In this document: piece by piece, positions 1 to 7,550 of the stretch | Layout: every line of letters starts with the position of its first letter | How positions within the stretch are numbered: the first letter of the stretch is position 1 | Origin: Candidatus Faecalibacterium faecipullorum | GTDB taxonomy: Bacteria; Bacillota; Clostridia; Oscillospirales; Ruminococcaceae | Reading direction: 5' to 3' | Assembly (NCBI GenBank): GCA_019118985.1 | Contig: DWXX01000142.1 | Coordinates: 1-23,093 of the forward strand | DNA length: 23,093 nt | Made by a program: the position numbers and the translations under genes | The notes under the pieces: generated by a model | The model's database searches: none | What the model was told of the DNA's origin: nothing | Seen by the model: only the letters and a program-made list of their open reading frames with translations

Positions 1-2503
1 CGCGGGTGATCTCCTCGGGGCCGAGCTTGGTGTCGCGGCTCTCGGTCTCATATTCCTCGATGTGGATGGAGGTGTACACGTCCTCGCGCACGATCTTCTC
101 GTTGAGCAGGACGGCGTCCTCGTAGTTGTAGCCCTCCCAGGTCATGAAGCCGATCAGGGCGTTCTTGCCCAGGGAGATCTCGCCGTTGCGCATGGCGGGG
201 CCGTCGGCCAGCACCTGGCCCTTCTGCACCGTCTCGCCCACCGAGACGATGGGCCGCTGGTTGATGCAGGTGCCCGCGTTGGAGCGGGCGAACTTGATCA
301 GGCTGTAGTCGTCCACCCCGCCCTGCTCGTTGCGGACGACGATGTGGTCGGCGTCCACACGCTCGACCACGCCGTTCTTTTCAGCCAGGACGGCGACGCC
401 CGAGTCGGTGGCGGCCTTGTACTCCATGCCGGTGGCCACCAGCGGCTGCTGGGTGACCATCAGGGGGACGGCCTGGCGCTGCATGTTGGAGCCCATCAGC
501 GCGCGGTTGCAGTCGTCGTTCTCCAGGAAGGGGATCATGGCGGTGGCCACCGAGACCATCATCCGGGGCGACACGTCGACGAAGTCCACCTTCTCGGCGT
601 CGATCTCAAGGATCTCGTCCCGGCGGCGGGCGGACACGCGCTGGCGCTTGAAGTGGCGGCCCTCGTCCAGGGGCTCGTTGGCCTGGGCGACGACGTACTC
701 GTCCTCGACGTCGGCGGTCATATAGACCACGTCGTCGGTGACGTACTGCTCGATGACGCGGCCCTTCTCGTCGTACTCCTTGTGGACGCGGCGGTAGGGC
801 GCCTCGATGAAGCCGTACTCATTGATCCGCGCGTAGGACGCAAGATAGGAGATCAGGCCGATGTTGGGGCCTTCGGGGGTCTCGATGGGGCACATCCGGC
901 CGTAGTGGCTGTAGTGGACGTCGCGCACCTCGAAACCGGCGCGGTCGCGGCTGAGGCCGCCGGGGCCCAGGGCGGACAGGCGGCGCTTGTGGGTCAGCTC
1001 GGCCAGGGGGTTGTTCTGGTCCATGAACTGGGACAGCGGCGAGGAGCCGAAGAACTCCTTGATGGCCGCCACCACCGGCCGGATGTTGATCAGGGCCTGG
1101 GGGGTCATGGCGTTCTGGTCCTGGCTCTGCAGGGTCATCCGCTCACGGATGACACGCTCCATCCGGGAGAAGCCGATCCGGAACTGGTTCTGCAGCAGCT
1201 CGCCCACGCTGCGGATGCGGCGGTTGCCCAGGTGGTCGATGTCGTCGGTGGTGCCCACGCCGTGGCCCAGGCCGTTGAGGTAGTTGATGGAGGCCAGGAT
1301 GTCGGTGACGGTGACGGTGCGGGTGATCAGCTGGTCGTGGTTGCGGCGCAGCAGCTCCTTCTGCTCTTCAGGGTCGGAGGTGGTGTCCAGGATCTTGCGC
1401 AGCTCCTCGAACGAGCAGCGCTCGTTGATGCCGCACTCCCTGACGTCGAAGGTGAAGAAGGGCTGTGCCTCGACGCAGCCGTTGGTGATGACCTTGACAG
1501 CCTTGCCGTCGATGCTCAGCACCGCCAGGCTGACGCCGGCGGCGTCGGCCTGCTCGGCCTTGTCGCGGGTGATCTTCTCCCCTGCTTCGATCAGCAGCTC
1601 GCCGGTGAGGGGGTCGACCACGTTCTCAGCGGCGACAAAGCCGGTGATCCGCCGGGCCAGCGACAGCTTCTTGTTCATCTTGTACCGGCCGAAGCGGGAC
1701 AGGTCGTACCGCCGCGGGTCGAAGAAGAGCATGTTCAGCTGGCTGGTGGCCGACTCGACCGTGGGGGGCTCGCCGGGGCGCAGCTTGCGGTAGACCTCCA
1801 GCAGGCCCTCCTCGGTGCTGTTGGTGGTGTCCTTTTCCAGGGTGGCGAGGATGCGCTCGTCCTCGCCGAAGTAGTCGAGGATGTCCTCGTTGGAAGACAG
1901 CCCCAGCGCGCGGCAGAGCACGGTGACCGGCAGCTTGCGGTTCTTGTCGATGCGGACGTAGAACACGCCGGCGGCGTCGGTCTCATACTCCAGCCAGGCG
2001 CCGCGGTTGGGGTTCATGGTGGCGCTGTACAGCTCGTTGCCCACCTTGTCGCGGGACATGCCGTAGAATACGCCCGGGGAGCGGACCAGCTGGCTGACGA
2101 TGACGCGCTCGGCGCCGTTGATGACGAAGGTGCCCGCGTCGGTCATCAGCGGGAAGTCGCCCATGAAGATCTCCTGGTCTTTGACCTCGCCGGTCTCCTT
2201 GTTCAGCAGGCGGGCGGTCACCCGCAGGGGCGCCGCGTAGGTGACGTCGCGGCTCTTGCACTCCTTGATGCTGTACTTGGGCTCTTTGTCGAGGCGGTAA
2301 TCCACGAAGCTCAGCGCCAGATTGCCGGTGTAATCCTCAATGACGCCGATGTCATGGAACACCTCACGCAGACCTTCGTCCAAAAACCACTGGTAAGAGT
2401 TCTTCTGGACCTCGATCAGGTTGGGCATCCCGATGACTTCGTCGATGTGGGAGAAGCTCATCCGCTCGGTCTTGCCGAGTGTTACGGGCTTGACTTTCAT
2501 CAT
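1..2503 (-). CDS. rpoB: DNA-directed RNA polymerase beta subunit, 5' part (3' end outside the window)
   Basis: Catalytic beta subunit of RNA polymerase; about 833 N-terminal residues of an expected 1,200 or so are present and the gene runs off the left edge. The translation is unmistakable: the N-terminus reads GKTERMSFSHIDEVIGMPNL, the fork/rifampicin region at about residues 485-512 has SQFMDQNNPLAELTHKRRLS, followed by VRDVHYSHYGRMCPIETPEG, and the last visible part has MTWEGYNYEDAVLL and YTSIHIEEYE. Two adjacent ATG codons (2503 and 2500) follow an AAGGAG box at 2515-2520; either could be used, and I number from 2500. The residue matching E. coli Gln510 is Pro (codon 1037-1039). The usual rifampicin-contact Asp, His and Ser are present. 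No rplJ/rplL lies upstream; the gene has its own promoter. Confidence 0.98.
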   Translation of the reverse strand, partial: MMKVKPVTLGKTERMSFSHIDEVIGMPNLIEVQKNSYQWFLDEGLREVFHDIGVIEDYTGNLALSFVDYRLDKEPKYSIKECKSRDVTYAAPLRVTARLLNKETGEVKDQEIFMGDFPLMTDAGTFVINGAERVIVSQLVRSPGVFYGMSRDKVGNELYSATMNPNRGAWLEYETDAAGVFYVRIDKNRKLPVTVLCRALGLSSNEDILDYFGEDERILATLEKDTTNSTEEGLLEVYRKLRPGEPPTVESATSQLNMLFFDPRRYDLSRFGRYKMNKKLSLARRITGFVAAENVVDPLTGELLIEAGEKITRDKAEQADAAGVSLAVLSIDGKAVKVITNGCVEAQPFFTFDVRECGINERCSFEELRKILDTTSDPEEQKELLRRNHDQLITRTVTVTDILASINYLNGLGHGVGTTDDIDHLGNRRIRSVGELLQNQFRIGFSRMERVIRERMTLQSQDQNAMTPQALINIRPVVAAIKEFFGSSPLSQFMDQNNPLAELTHKRRLSALGPGGLSRDRAGFEVRDVHYSHYGRMCPIETPEGPNIGLISYLASYARINEYGFIEAPYRRVHKEYDEKGRVIEQYVTDDVVYMTADVEDEYVVAQANEPLDEGRHFKRQRVSARRRDEILEIDAEKVDFVDVSPRMMVSVATAMIPFLENDDCNRALMGSNMQRQAVPLMVTQQPLVATGMEYKAATDSGVAVLAEKNGVVERVDADHIVVRNEQGGVDDYSLIKFARSNAGTCINQRPIVSVGETVQKGQVLADGPAMRNGEISLGKNALIGFMTWEGYNYEDAVLLNEKIVREDVYTSIHIEEYETESRDTKLGPEEITR

Positions 2504-2612
2504 AAAATCGACCACTCCTTACTTTTATACTCCACTACTGGCCAAACTCACAGAAAGAGCGATGCGCCGGGGGGCGGGCGTTCGTCGTTTTTCACAAACT
2601 TTTCGCCCGCGC

Positions 2613-2628
2613 CGCCCCTTCCGGGGCG
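2613..2628 (-). other. GGAA-tetraloop hairpin in the rpoB leader
   Basis: Read on the minus strand the leader contains CGCCCC-GGAA-GGGGCG, a perfect 6-bp GC stem closed by a GNRA-type tetraloop, about 45 nt after the predicted start of transcription. It has no T-tract, so it is not a terminator. It could stabilise the mRNA or be a protein-binding site; function is unknown. Confidence 0.5.
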
Positions 2629-2675
2629 CCAAAACCCCGTTTTTCGCGCAGTATTCCATTATGTGATACTCAGAC

Positions 2676-2704
2676 AGTGTAGCACAAAAAAGCCTTGGTG
2701 TCAA
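2676..2704 (-). promoter_or_regulatory. rpoB promoter, SigA type with extended -10
   Basis: On the minus strand a perfect -35 TTGACA (2699-2704) is followed after 17 nt by TACACT (2676-2681), preceded by TGC (extended -10). Transcription should begin near 2669, giving a leader of about 165 nt before rpoB. This is one of the best promoter matches in the window. Confidence 0.88.
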
Positions 2705-2838
2705 GCCGTTTTACGGCCGCGGGCCGGATTTTTTTGCAGGGCGGGCAAAATGCGGCACGCACGGCGGCGTGTGCGAAAACCATGTTTTCCCCCTTGCAAT
2801 TTGCGTTTCTCACGTTCCATCCAAAAAAGCCTTTGGTG
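2685..2838. repeat. Imperfect direct repeat spanning the rpoB promoter spacer
   Basis: CAAAAAAGCCTTGGTG (2685-2700) and CAAAAAAGCCTTTGGTG (2822-2838) differ by one T. The first copy is the spacer plus half of the -35 box of the rpoB promoter. The second copy has neither a -35 nor a -10 box in the corresponding places, so it may be a decayed promoter duplicate or chance. Confidence 0.5.
2714..2735 (+). terminator. Plus-strand terminator-like hairpin with no plus-strand gene
   Basis: CGGCC-GCG-GGCCG (2714-2726) is followed by GA and seven T (2729-2735) on the plus strand. No plus-strand gene precedes it. A weak plus-strand extended -10 (TGT-GATACT, about 2663-2671) lies upstream, so a short antisense transcript across the rpoB promoter is possible. 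The stem is only 5 bp and chance is not excluded. Confidence 0.35.
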
Positions 2839-2875
2839 ATTTTGTACAGTTTGCCTCTTGACGGGCCGTCTCAGC

Positions 2876-2916
2876 CAGAAAGCCCCCGCACGGCCCGAGG
2901 CGGGCGGCGGAGGCTT
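2876..2916 (-). terminator. Possible weak terminator after rpoD
   Basis: Minus-strand arms AAGCCTCCGC (2907-2916) and GCGGGGGCTT (2880-2889) pair over 10 bp with one T-G wobble, followed only by TTCT. It begins 6 nt after the rpoD stop codon. The short T-tract means termination may be partial, allowing some read-through toward rpoB. Confidence 0.4.
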
Positions 2917-2922
2917 GCGGCT

Positions 2923-3960
2923 TCATTCTTCGAGGTAGGCGCGCAGCCGGTTGGAGCGGCTGGGGTGGCGCAGCTTGCGCAGGGCCTTGGCCTCGATCTG
3001 GCGGACCCGCTCGCGGGTGACGCTGAACTCCTGGCCCAGCTCTTCCAGGGTGCGGGGGCGGCCGTCCTCCAGCCCGAAGCGGAGGGTCAGCACCCGCTGT
3101 TCCCGCTCGGTCAGGCTGGAGAGGACCGAGGTCAGCTCGCGGTGCAGCAGCTGGCGGCCGGCCTCGTCGGCGGGGATGCCGGCGGTGTCGTCGGGGACGA
3201 AGTCGCCCACCCGGGCGTCCTCTTCCTCCCCCACCGGGGCTTCCAGGCTGAGGGGCTCCTGCGCGAGCTGCAGCAGCTGGCCCACCCGCTCGGGCGGGAT
3301 GCCGAGCCGGGCGGCGATCTCGGCGGGGGTGGGCTCGTGCCCGGTCTGGCGCAGCAGTTCCACCGAGGTGCGGCGGACCCGGTTGATGCTCTCGACCAGG
3401 TGGACCGGGATGCGGATGGTCCGCCCCTGGTCGGCGATGGCCCGGGTGATGGCCTGGCGGATCCACCAGGTGGCGTAGGTGGAGAACTTGAACCCCCGCT
3501 CGGGCTCGAACTTTTCGGCCGCCTTCATCAGCCCGAGGTTCCCCTCCTGGATCAGGTCGGGGAAGGGCAGCCCCCGCCCGGCGTACCTCTTGGCCACCGA
3601 GACCACCAGCCGGAGGTTCGCCTCACACAGGCGGCGGCGGGCGGCGGCGTCCCCGGCGCGGGCTGCGGCCGCGAGGGCAGTCTCCTCTTCGGCCGACAGC
3701 AGCGGCACCGACCCGATCTCTTTCAGGTAGGCCCGCACCGGGTCGTCGGGGGGCGCGGCCTCGGGCAGGGCGGCCCCGTCGGCCTCCTCGGGGCCGTCCG
3801 GCTCCTCCGGCGGGTCGAGCAGGGCCGGCAGCTCGGGCGGCCAGGATTCATCCAGAACGTCCGGCAGAACGTCGGGCAGAACATCCGGCAAGACGTCCGG
3901 CAGGGCGCTTTGGGCGGCGGTGTCGGCAAGCGGTTCCGGCGGCATGGCAGGCGACGGCAT
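2923..3960 (-). CDS. rpoD: Primary RNA polymerase sigma factor (SigA/RpoD)
   Basis: Sigma-70 housekeeping factor directing polymerase to -35/-10 promoters. Of 345 residues, region 1.2 starts near residue 72 (DDPVRAYLKEIG), regions 2.1-2.4 cover about 105-185 (LIQEGNLGLMKAAEKFE, FSTYATWWIRQAITRAI), region 3 about 186-265 and region 4.2 about 305-345 (VTRERVRQIEAKALRKLRHP). His187 and Glu190 match the region 3.0 residues that read the extended -10 TG in E. coli. The ATG at 3960 follows AAAGGAG; a longer TTG start at 3999 lacks such a site. It lies 48 nt after dnaG, the classic dnaG-rpoD order, which supports primary rather than alternative sigma. The N-terminal 70 residues are Pro/Glu-rich and carry a fourfold LPDV repeat. 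Slightly shorter than B. subtilis SigA (371). Confidence 0.95.
   Translation of the reverse strand: MPSPAMPPEPLADTAAQSALPDVLPDVLPDVLPDVLDESWPPELPALLDPPEEPDGPEEADGAALPEAAPPDDPVRAYLKEIGSVPLLSAEEETALAAAARAGDAAARRRLCEANLRLVVSVAKRYAGRGLPFPDLIQEGNLGLMKAAEKFEPERGFKFSTYATWWIRQAITRAIADQGRTIRIPVHLVESINRVRRTSVELLRQTGHEPTPAEIAARLGIPPERVGQLLQLAQEPLSLEAPVGEEEDARVGDFVPDDTAGIPADEAGRQLLHRELTSVLSSLTEREQRVLTLRFGLEDGRPRTLEELGQEFSVTRERVRQIEAKALRKLRHPSRSNRLRAYLEE
3853..3900 (-). repeat. Four tandem 12-bp units in rpoD encoding (LPDV)4
   Basis: Four contiguous 12-bp units (3853-3864, 3865-3876, 3877-3888, 3889-3900) with one to two differences from the plus-strand form cagaacgtccgg encode LPDV four times at residues 20-35 of the sigma factor. 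The unit length is a multiple of three, so copy-number change would keep the frame. Confidence 0.9.
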
Positions 3961-4008
3961 GGGGGCGGTCTCTCCTTTCAGCAGGGCAGGATGGTGCAAA
4001 GGGAAAAG

Positions 4009-5787
4009 TCAGTCTTCTTCGCCGGGGGCGGCGGCGCCTTTGCGCTGGGCCAGGCGCTGCAGCCGCTCGGCCACTTCGTCGGCGGACAGCGCCGCCGCCT
4101 GGGCCGAGAGGGGCGCGCTGCGCAGCGCCCGGGCCAGATAGAGCTCGATGTCCTGGGGGGTGCAGGGCACGTCACTGTATTCTGCCGCGGCGGCGCTCAG
4201 TTCATGCACGGCGTCGTCGCTCAGCAGCCCGGATATGCTGCCCAGATTGACCTCGCGGCCGGCGCGGTAGGCGGCCAGGATGGCCTCGTACCCCTCCCGC
4301 AGGGCGTCGACCGGGATGTTCTCAGGGGCCAGCCCGGCGGCGATCTGGGGCAGCAGGTCGGGCTGGCGGAGGGCGGCGGTCACCAGGCGGCGGACGGCCG
4401 ACACCACCCCGAGGGCGCCCTGGCCGTTCTGGCCGCGGGGCAGCTTGAGGGTGTCCATCTCGCCGGAGTGGATCAACTCCTTCCGGCGCTCGGCGCGGCG
4501 GCGCGCGCCGGCGGCGCGGGCGGCGTCCTCCACCTGGGCCAGGACGGCGGTGCGGGACAGGCCGGTCTCCTCGGCGACCCGGCCGGCGTACAGCTCCCGC
4601 TCGGTGGGGGTGGTGCCGTCGGCCAGGATGGCGGCGGCGGCCCGGATGTACTCCAGCCGCTGGGCGGTCTGGGCCAGGTCGTAGCGGCCCTTGGCCCGGG
4701 CCAGGCGGAAGTCGAGGGCCCCCGCTGCGCCGTCCAGCAGCTGGCGGAAGCGGTCGGGGCCGTACTTCTTGATGTACTCGTCGGGGTCTTTGGCCCCGGG
4801 GATGGTCAGCACCCCCACCTGCAGCTGGGTCTGCCGGAACAGGTCGAGGGAGCGGGCGGTGGCCTTCTGCCCCGCCTCGTCCGAGTCGTAGCAGAGGATC
4901 ACCTCGTCGGCGTATTCGCTCAGCAGCCGCACCTGCCCCTGGGTCAGGGCGGTGCCGCAGGCGCAGACGGCGGTGTCGATGCCGGCCTGCTGCATGCTGA
5001 TGACGTCCATGTACCCCTCGCAGAGGACATACCGGCGGGAGGGGCTCTTCTTGGCCATCTGCAGGGCAAAGACCGTCTCCGACTTGTGGTAGACCATGGT
5101 CTCGGGGCTGTTGACGTACTTGGGCTTGGAGTCGTCCAGCACCCGGCCGCCGAAGGCGATGACGTTGCCCCGCAGGTCAAAGATGGGGGTGATCACCCGC
5201 CGCCAGAACAGGCAGTAGATCCGCCCCGCCTGGCTGCGCTTGAACAGCCCCGAGGCGTCCATCTCGGCCTGGGTGTAGCCCTTGTCCCGCAGGTGGCGGT
5301 AGAGAGCCTGGCCGTCGTTGGGCGCATAGCCCAAGCCGAAGCGGGCGATGGTCCTGTCCTCCAGGCCGCGGCGGCGCCAGTACGCCCGGGCGAGGGCCGC
5401 CTCGTCGGCCGACGAGTTGAGGCAGGCGTGGAAGAAGCGGGCGGCCTCCTTGTTCATGGACAGGATGCGGCTGCGCATCCGGCCGGCGCCGTCGTCCTCT
5501 TCGGGGGCGGGCATCCCGGCCCGCTCGGCCAGAAACTTGACCGCCTCGGGGTAGCTCAGCCCCTCGATCTGCTTGATGAAGCTGATGACGTCCCCCCCTG
5601 CCCCGCAGCCGAAGCAGTAAAAGCTCTGCGTCTCGGGGTAGAGGTAGAAAGAGGGGGTCTTTTCGTTGTGGAAGGGGCACAATCCGGCGTACAGCCGCCC
5701 CTTGCGCTTGAGCTGGACATAGCCGCCCACCACCTCGGCGATGTCGCTGCGGCGGACGAGCTCTTCGATGTAGTCGTGGGGTATCAT
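4009..5787 (-). CDS. dnaG: DNA primase
   Basis: Synthesises RNA primers at the replication fork. The 592-residue protein has an N-terminal CHC2 zinc finger (Cys37, His40, Cys58, Cys61 in CPFHNEKTPSF and YCFGCGAGGDVI), the catalytic core, and a Toprim fold with Glu257 in LCEGYMDVI, Asp301/Asp303 in CYDSDEAG and Asp334/Asp336 in AKDPDEYIKK. The C-terminal 150 or so residues, Ala-rich, would be the helicase-binding domain. Length is normal for the family. The ATG at 5787 has GAAGGAAG just upstream. It starts 20 nt after the dgt stop and ends 48 nt before rpoD, so all three are probably co-transcribed; no internal promoter or terminator is obvious. Confidence 0.97.
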   Translation of the reverse strand: MIPHDYIEELVRRSDIAEVVGGYVQLKRKGRLYAGLCPFHNEKTPSFYLYPETQSFYCFGCGAGGDVISFIKQIEGLSYPEAVKFLAERAGMPAPEEDDGAGRMRSRILSMNKEAARFFHACLNSSADEAALARAYWRRRGLEDRTIARFGLGYAPNDGQALYRHLRDKGYTQAEMDASGLFKRSQAGRIYCLFWRRVITPIFDLRGNVIAFGGRVLDDSKPKYVNSPETMVYHKSETVFALQMAKKSPSRRYVLCEGYMDVISMQQAGIDTAVCACGTALTQGQVRLLSEYADEVILCYDSDEAGQKATARSLDLFRQTQLQVGVLTIPGAKDPDEYIKKYGPDRFRQLLDGAAGALDFRLARAKGRYDLAQTAQRLEYIRAAAAILADGTTPTERELYAGRVAEETGLSRTAVLAQVEDAARAAGARRRAERRKELIHSGEMDTLKLPRGQNGQGALGVVSAVRRLVTAALRQPDLLPQIAAGLAPENIPVDALREGYEAILAAYRAGREVNLGSISGLLSDDAVHELSAAAAEYSDVPCTPQDIELYLARALRSAPLSAQAAALSADEVAERLQRLAQRKGAAAPGEED

Positions 5788-5807
5788 CTGGACTTCCTTC
5801 TTTTGCG

Positions 5808-6815
5808 TTATAGTACGTGCCAGCGGCGGGGCACAAACAGCTCCTCAAAGGCGCGGATGGCGTACTCGTCGCTCATCCCGCTGATGTAGTCGGCGGCCGC
5901 GCGGTCGGTCCCCTCGGCGGCGGCGATCCGCAGGTAGAGGGGGGACATCTGGACCGGGTGGGCCAGGTAATGCTCATAGAGGGCCTCGATGACCCGGGCG
6001 ACCTTGGCCTCCTCGCGCTTGGCGGTCTTGTCCACATAGACGGTGGCGTACATGAAGTCCCGCAGCAGGCGGAAGGCCCCTTCCTCCTCCGGCCCGGCGT
6101 GGATGTCCGGCCCGCTGCTGTGGGCGAGGATGCTGGCGATCATGGCGGTGATCCGCTGCGACTTGGTCTGCCCCAGCACGTCGGTGGCCTCCCGCGGCAG
6201 GACGGCGGCGTCCAGCACGCCGGCCCGCACCGCGTCCTCGATGTCGTGGTTGACATAGGCGATCTGGTCGGCCAGGCGGACGATCCGCCCCTCGGGGGTG
6301 GCGGCCCAGGTGCCCTTGGTGTGGGTGATGATGCCGTTGCGCACCTCCCAGGTCAGGTTGAGGCCGGCGCCGTCCTTTTCCAGCCTGTCCACCACACGCA
6401 GGCTCTGCTGATAGTGGCGGAAGCCCCCGGGGCAGAGGGCGTCCAGCGCCCGCTCCCCCGCGTGGCCGAAGGGGGTGTGGCCGAGGTCGTGGGCCAGGGC
6501 CACCGCCTCGGTCAGGTCCTCGTTGAGCCGCAGCGCCCGGGCGATGGTGCGGGCGATCTGCGCCACCTCCAGGGTATGGGTCAGCCGGGTGCGGTAGAGG
6601 TCCCCCTCGGGCGAGAGAAAGACCTGGGTCTTCTGCTTCAACCGGCGGAACGCCTTGCAGTGGATGATGCGGTCGCGGTCGCGCTGAAAGACCGGGCGGA
6701 TGGGGTCCGCCGGCTCGCTGCGCGCCCGCCCGCGGGACGCGTCCGAAAAGCTGGCCCATGGCGCGAGGGTCTCCCGCTCGACGGCCTCGGTGCGCAGACG
6801 CACGCTGTGGTCCAT
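5808..6815 (-). CDS. dgt: dGTPase-like deoxynucleoside triphosphate triphosphohydrolase (HD domain)
   Basis: Family members hydrolyse dNTPs to deoxynucleosides and tripolyphosphate, adjusting dNTP pools. The 335-residue product has FRRLKQKTQVFL, then the HD-superfamily metal ligands His80 (RLTHTLEVAQIARTIARAL), His109-Asp110 (AHDLGHTPFGHAGERAL) and a later Asp in VRLADQIAYVNHDIEDA. It is the short, Dgt-like form usual in Firmicutes. The ATG at 6815 is preceded by AAAGGAGGG with 7-nt spacing; an open frame extends 50 codons further upstream into the preceding gene but has no comparable site. First gene of dgt-dnaG-rpoD, with its own extended -10 promoter at 6834-6842. dNTP hydrolysis next to primase fits a replication-related unit, but true substrate preference cannot be read from sequence. 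Confidence 0.92.
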   Translation of the reverse strand: MDHSVRLRTEAVERETLAPWASFSDASRGRARSEPADPIRPVFQRDRDRIIHCKAFRRLKQKTQVFLSPEGDLYRTRLTHTLEVAQIARTIARALRLNEDLTEAVALAHDLGHTPFGHAGERALDALCPGGFRHYQQSLRVVDRLEKDGAGLNLTWEVRNGIITHTKGTWAATPEGRIVRLADQIAYVNHDIEDAVRAGVLDAAVLPREATDVLGQTKSQRITAMIASILAHSSGPDIHAGPEEEGAFRLLRDFMYATVYVDKTAKREEAKVARVIEALYEHYLAHPVQMSPLYLRIAAAEGTDRAAADYISGMSDEYAIRAFEELFVPRRWHVL

Positions 6816-6833
6816 AACCTGTCCCTCCTTTGC

Positions 6834-6842
6834 AGTATAGCA
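6834..6842 (-). promoter_or_regulatory. Extended -10 promoter of the dgt-dnaG-rpoD operon
   Basis: TGCTATACT on the minus strand is a perfect extended -10. No good -35 is seen 16-18 nt upstream. The hexamer ends only 18 nt before the dgt ATG, so the leader would be about 10-12 nt and consist mainly of the AAAGGAGGG ribosome binding site. Confidence 0.65.
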
Positions 6843-6853
6843 CAAAGCCCGTG

Positions 6854-7474
6854 TCAGATGGGCGAGAAATAGGGCGGCGAAACGGTGGTTTCTGCCCGGC
6901 CGCGGGTCAGCTCGCGCAGGCTGTCCAGCAGCGGCCCCTCGGCGCCGGCCCGCATCTGCCAGCACAGCCCCACCCGGTCGGTGAAGACCGGCGGCTCCAG
7001 CACGCCCCCCGCCCCGGCGATGAGGGCGGCCGCCCGCTCGTAGAGGGGGTAGTCCACCGTGACGGCGCAGCGCACCGCCGGCTGCACGGTGACCGTCTCG
7101 GCGGCGTCCAGGGCGGCGCGGGCGGCGGCGGTGTAGGCCCGCACCAGCCCCCCGGTGCCCAGCAGGACCCCGCCGAAGTACCGGGTGACCACGACGATCA
7201 GGTCGGTCAGGCCGCTGTGGGTGATCACCTCCAGCACCGGCGCGCCGGCGGTCTTGGCCGGCTCGCCGTCGTCGGAATAGCGGGTCCGCCCGCCCGCCCG
7301 CAGCAGATAGGCGTAGACGTTGTGCCGGGCGGTGCGGTTGGCCCGGCGCACCCCGTCCAGAAAGGCCAGGGCCTCAGCCTCAGTGCTGACCGGCGCGGCC
7401 GCCGCGATGAAGCGGCTCTTCTTCTCCTCATATTCCCCGACGGCGGTCCGCCGGATGGTGCGGTACTCCTCCAT
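6854..7474 (-). CDS. YigZ/IMPACT-family protein (UPF0029)
   Basis: A 206-residue protein of the YigZ/YvyE/IMPACT family. The N-terminal domain shows the family landmarks: KKSRFIA (18-24), ARHNVYAYLL, RYSDDGEPAKTAGAPVLEVI and VVVTRYFGGVLLGTGGLVRAY; a small ferredoxin-like C-terminal domain follows. Eukaryotic IMPACT binds the GCN1 translation-stress regulator; bacterial members have been linked to translation or ribosomes, but no defined activity is established. The ATG at 7474 follows AAGGAGG with 5-nt spacing. It precedes dgt by 38 nt, in which a new promoter sits. Length is normal for the family. Confidence 0.92.
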   Translation of the reverse strand: MEEYRTIRRTAVGEYEEKKSRFIAAAAPVSTEAEALAFLDGVRRANRTARHNVYAYLLRAGGRTRYSDDGEPAKTAGAPVLEVITHSGLTDLIVVVTRYFGGVLLGTGGLVRAYTAAARAALDAAETVTVQPAVRCAVTVDYPLYERAAALIAGAGGVLEPPVFTDRVGLCWQMRAGAEGPLLDSLRELTRGRAETTVSPPYFSPI

Positions 7475-7501
7475 AAGCGCCTCCTTGCTTCAGTCAGATA
7501 T

Positions 7502-7530
7502 AGTATAGCATAAAACGCCCCGTCTTGCGA
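7502..7530 (-). promoter_or_regulatory. Promoter of the YigZ-family gene
   Basis: TGC-TATACT (extended -10, hexamer 7502-7507) with a poor -35 TCGCAA (7525-7530) at 17-nt spacing, 27 nt before the ATG at 7474. Confidence 0.65.
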
Positions 7531-7550
7531 GCCCCGCGCCCCCCGCGCAG

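Larger units (their letters stand above)
2504..2922. other. 419-bp intergenic region between rpoD and rpoB
   Basis: No convincing gene is seen here. Apart from the rpoB promoter it holds a weak rpoD terminator (2876-2916), an imperfect 16/17-nt direct repeat (2685-2700 and 2822-2838), a plus-strand terminator-like hairpin with seven T (2714-2735), a short AT-rich hairpin around 2775-2789 (GAAAAC-CAT-GTTTTC) and the rpoB leader with a GGAA-capped hairpin at 2613-2628. Open frames crossing it in other frames look like by-products of high GC. Confidence 0.7.

Noticed and set aside
3853..3900. Tandem repeats as a CRISPR or satellite array
   Set aside because: Units are 12 bp with no spacers, lie inside rpoD and preserve its frame.
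62..5889. Very long plus-strand open frames (925 and 1064 codons) across the rpoB, rpoD and dnaG region
   Set aside because: They run antisense to genes with clear homology, cross the rpoB promoter and intergenic region, are full of low-complexity Gly/Ala/Val/Leu/His, and have no ribosome binding site. They reflect high GC with few chance stops.
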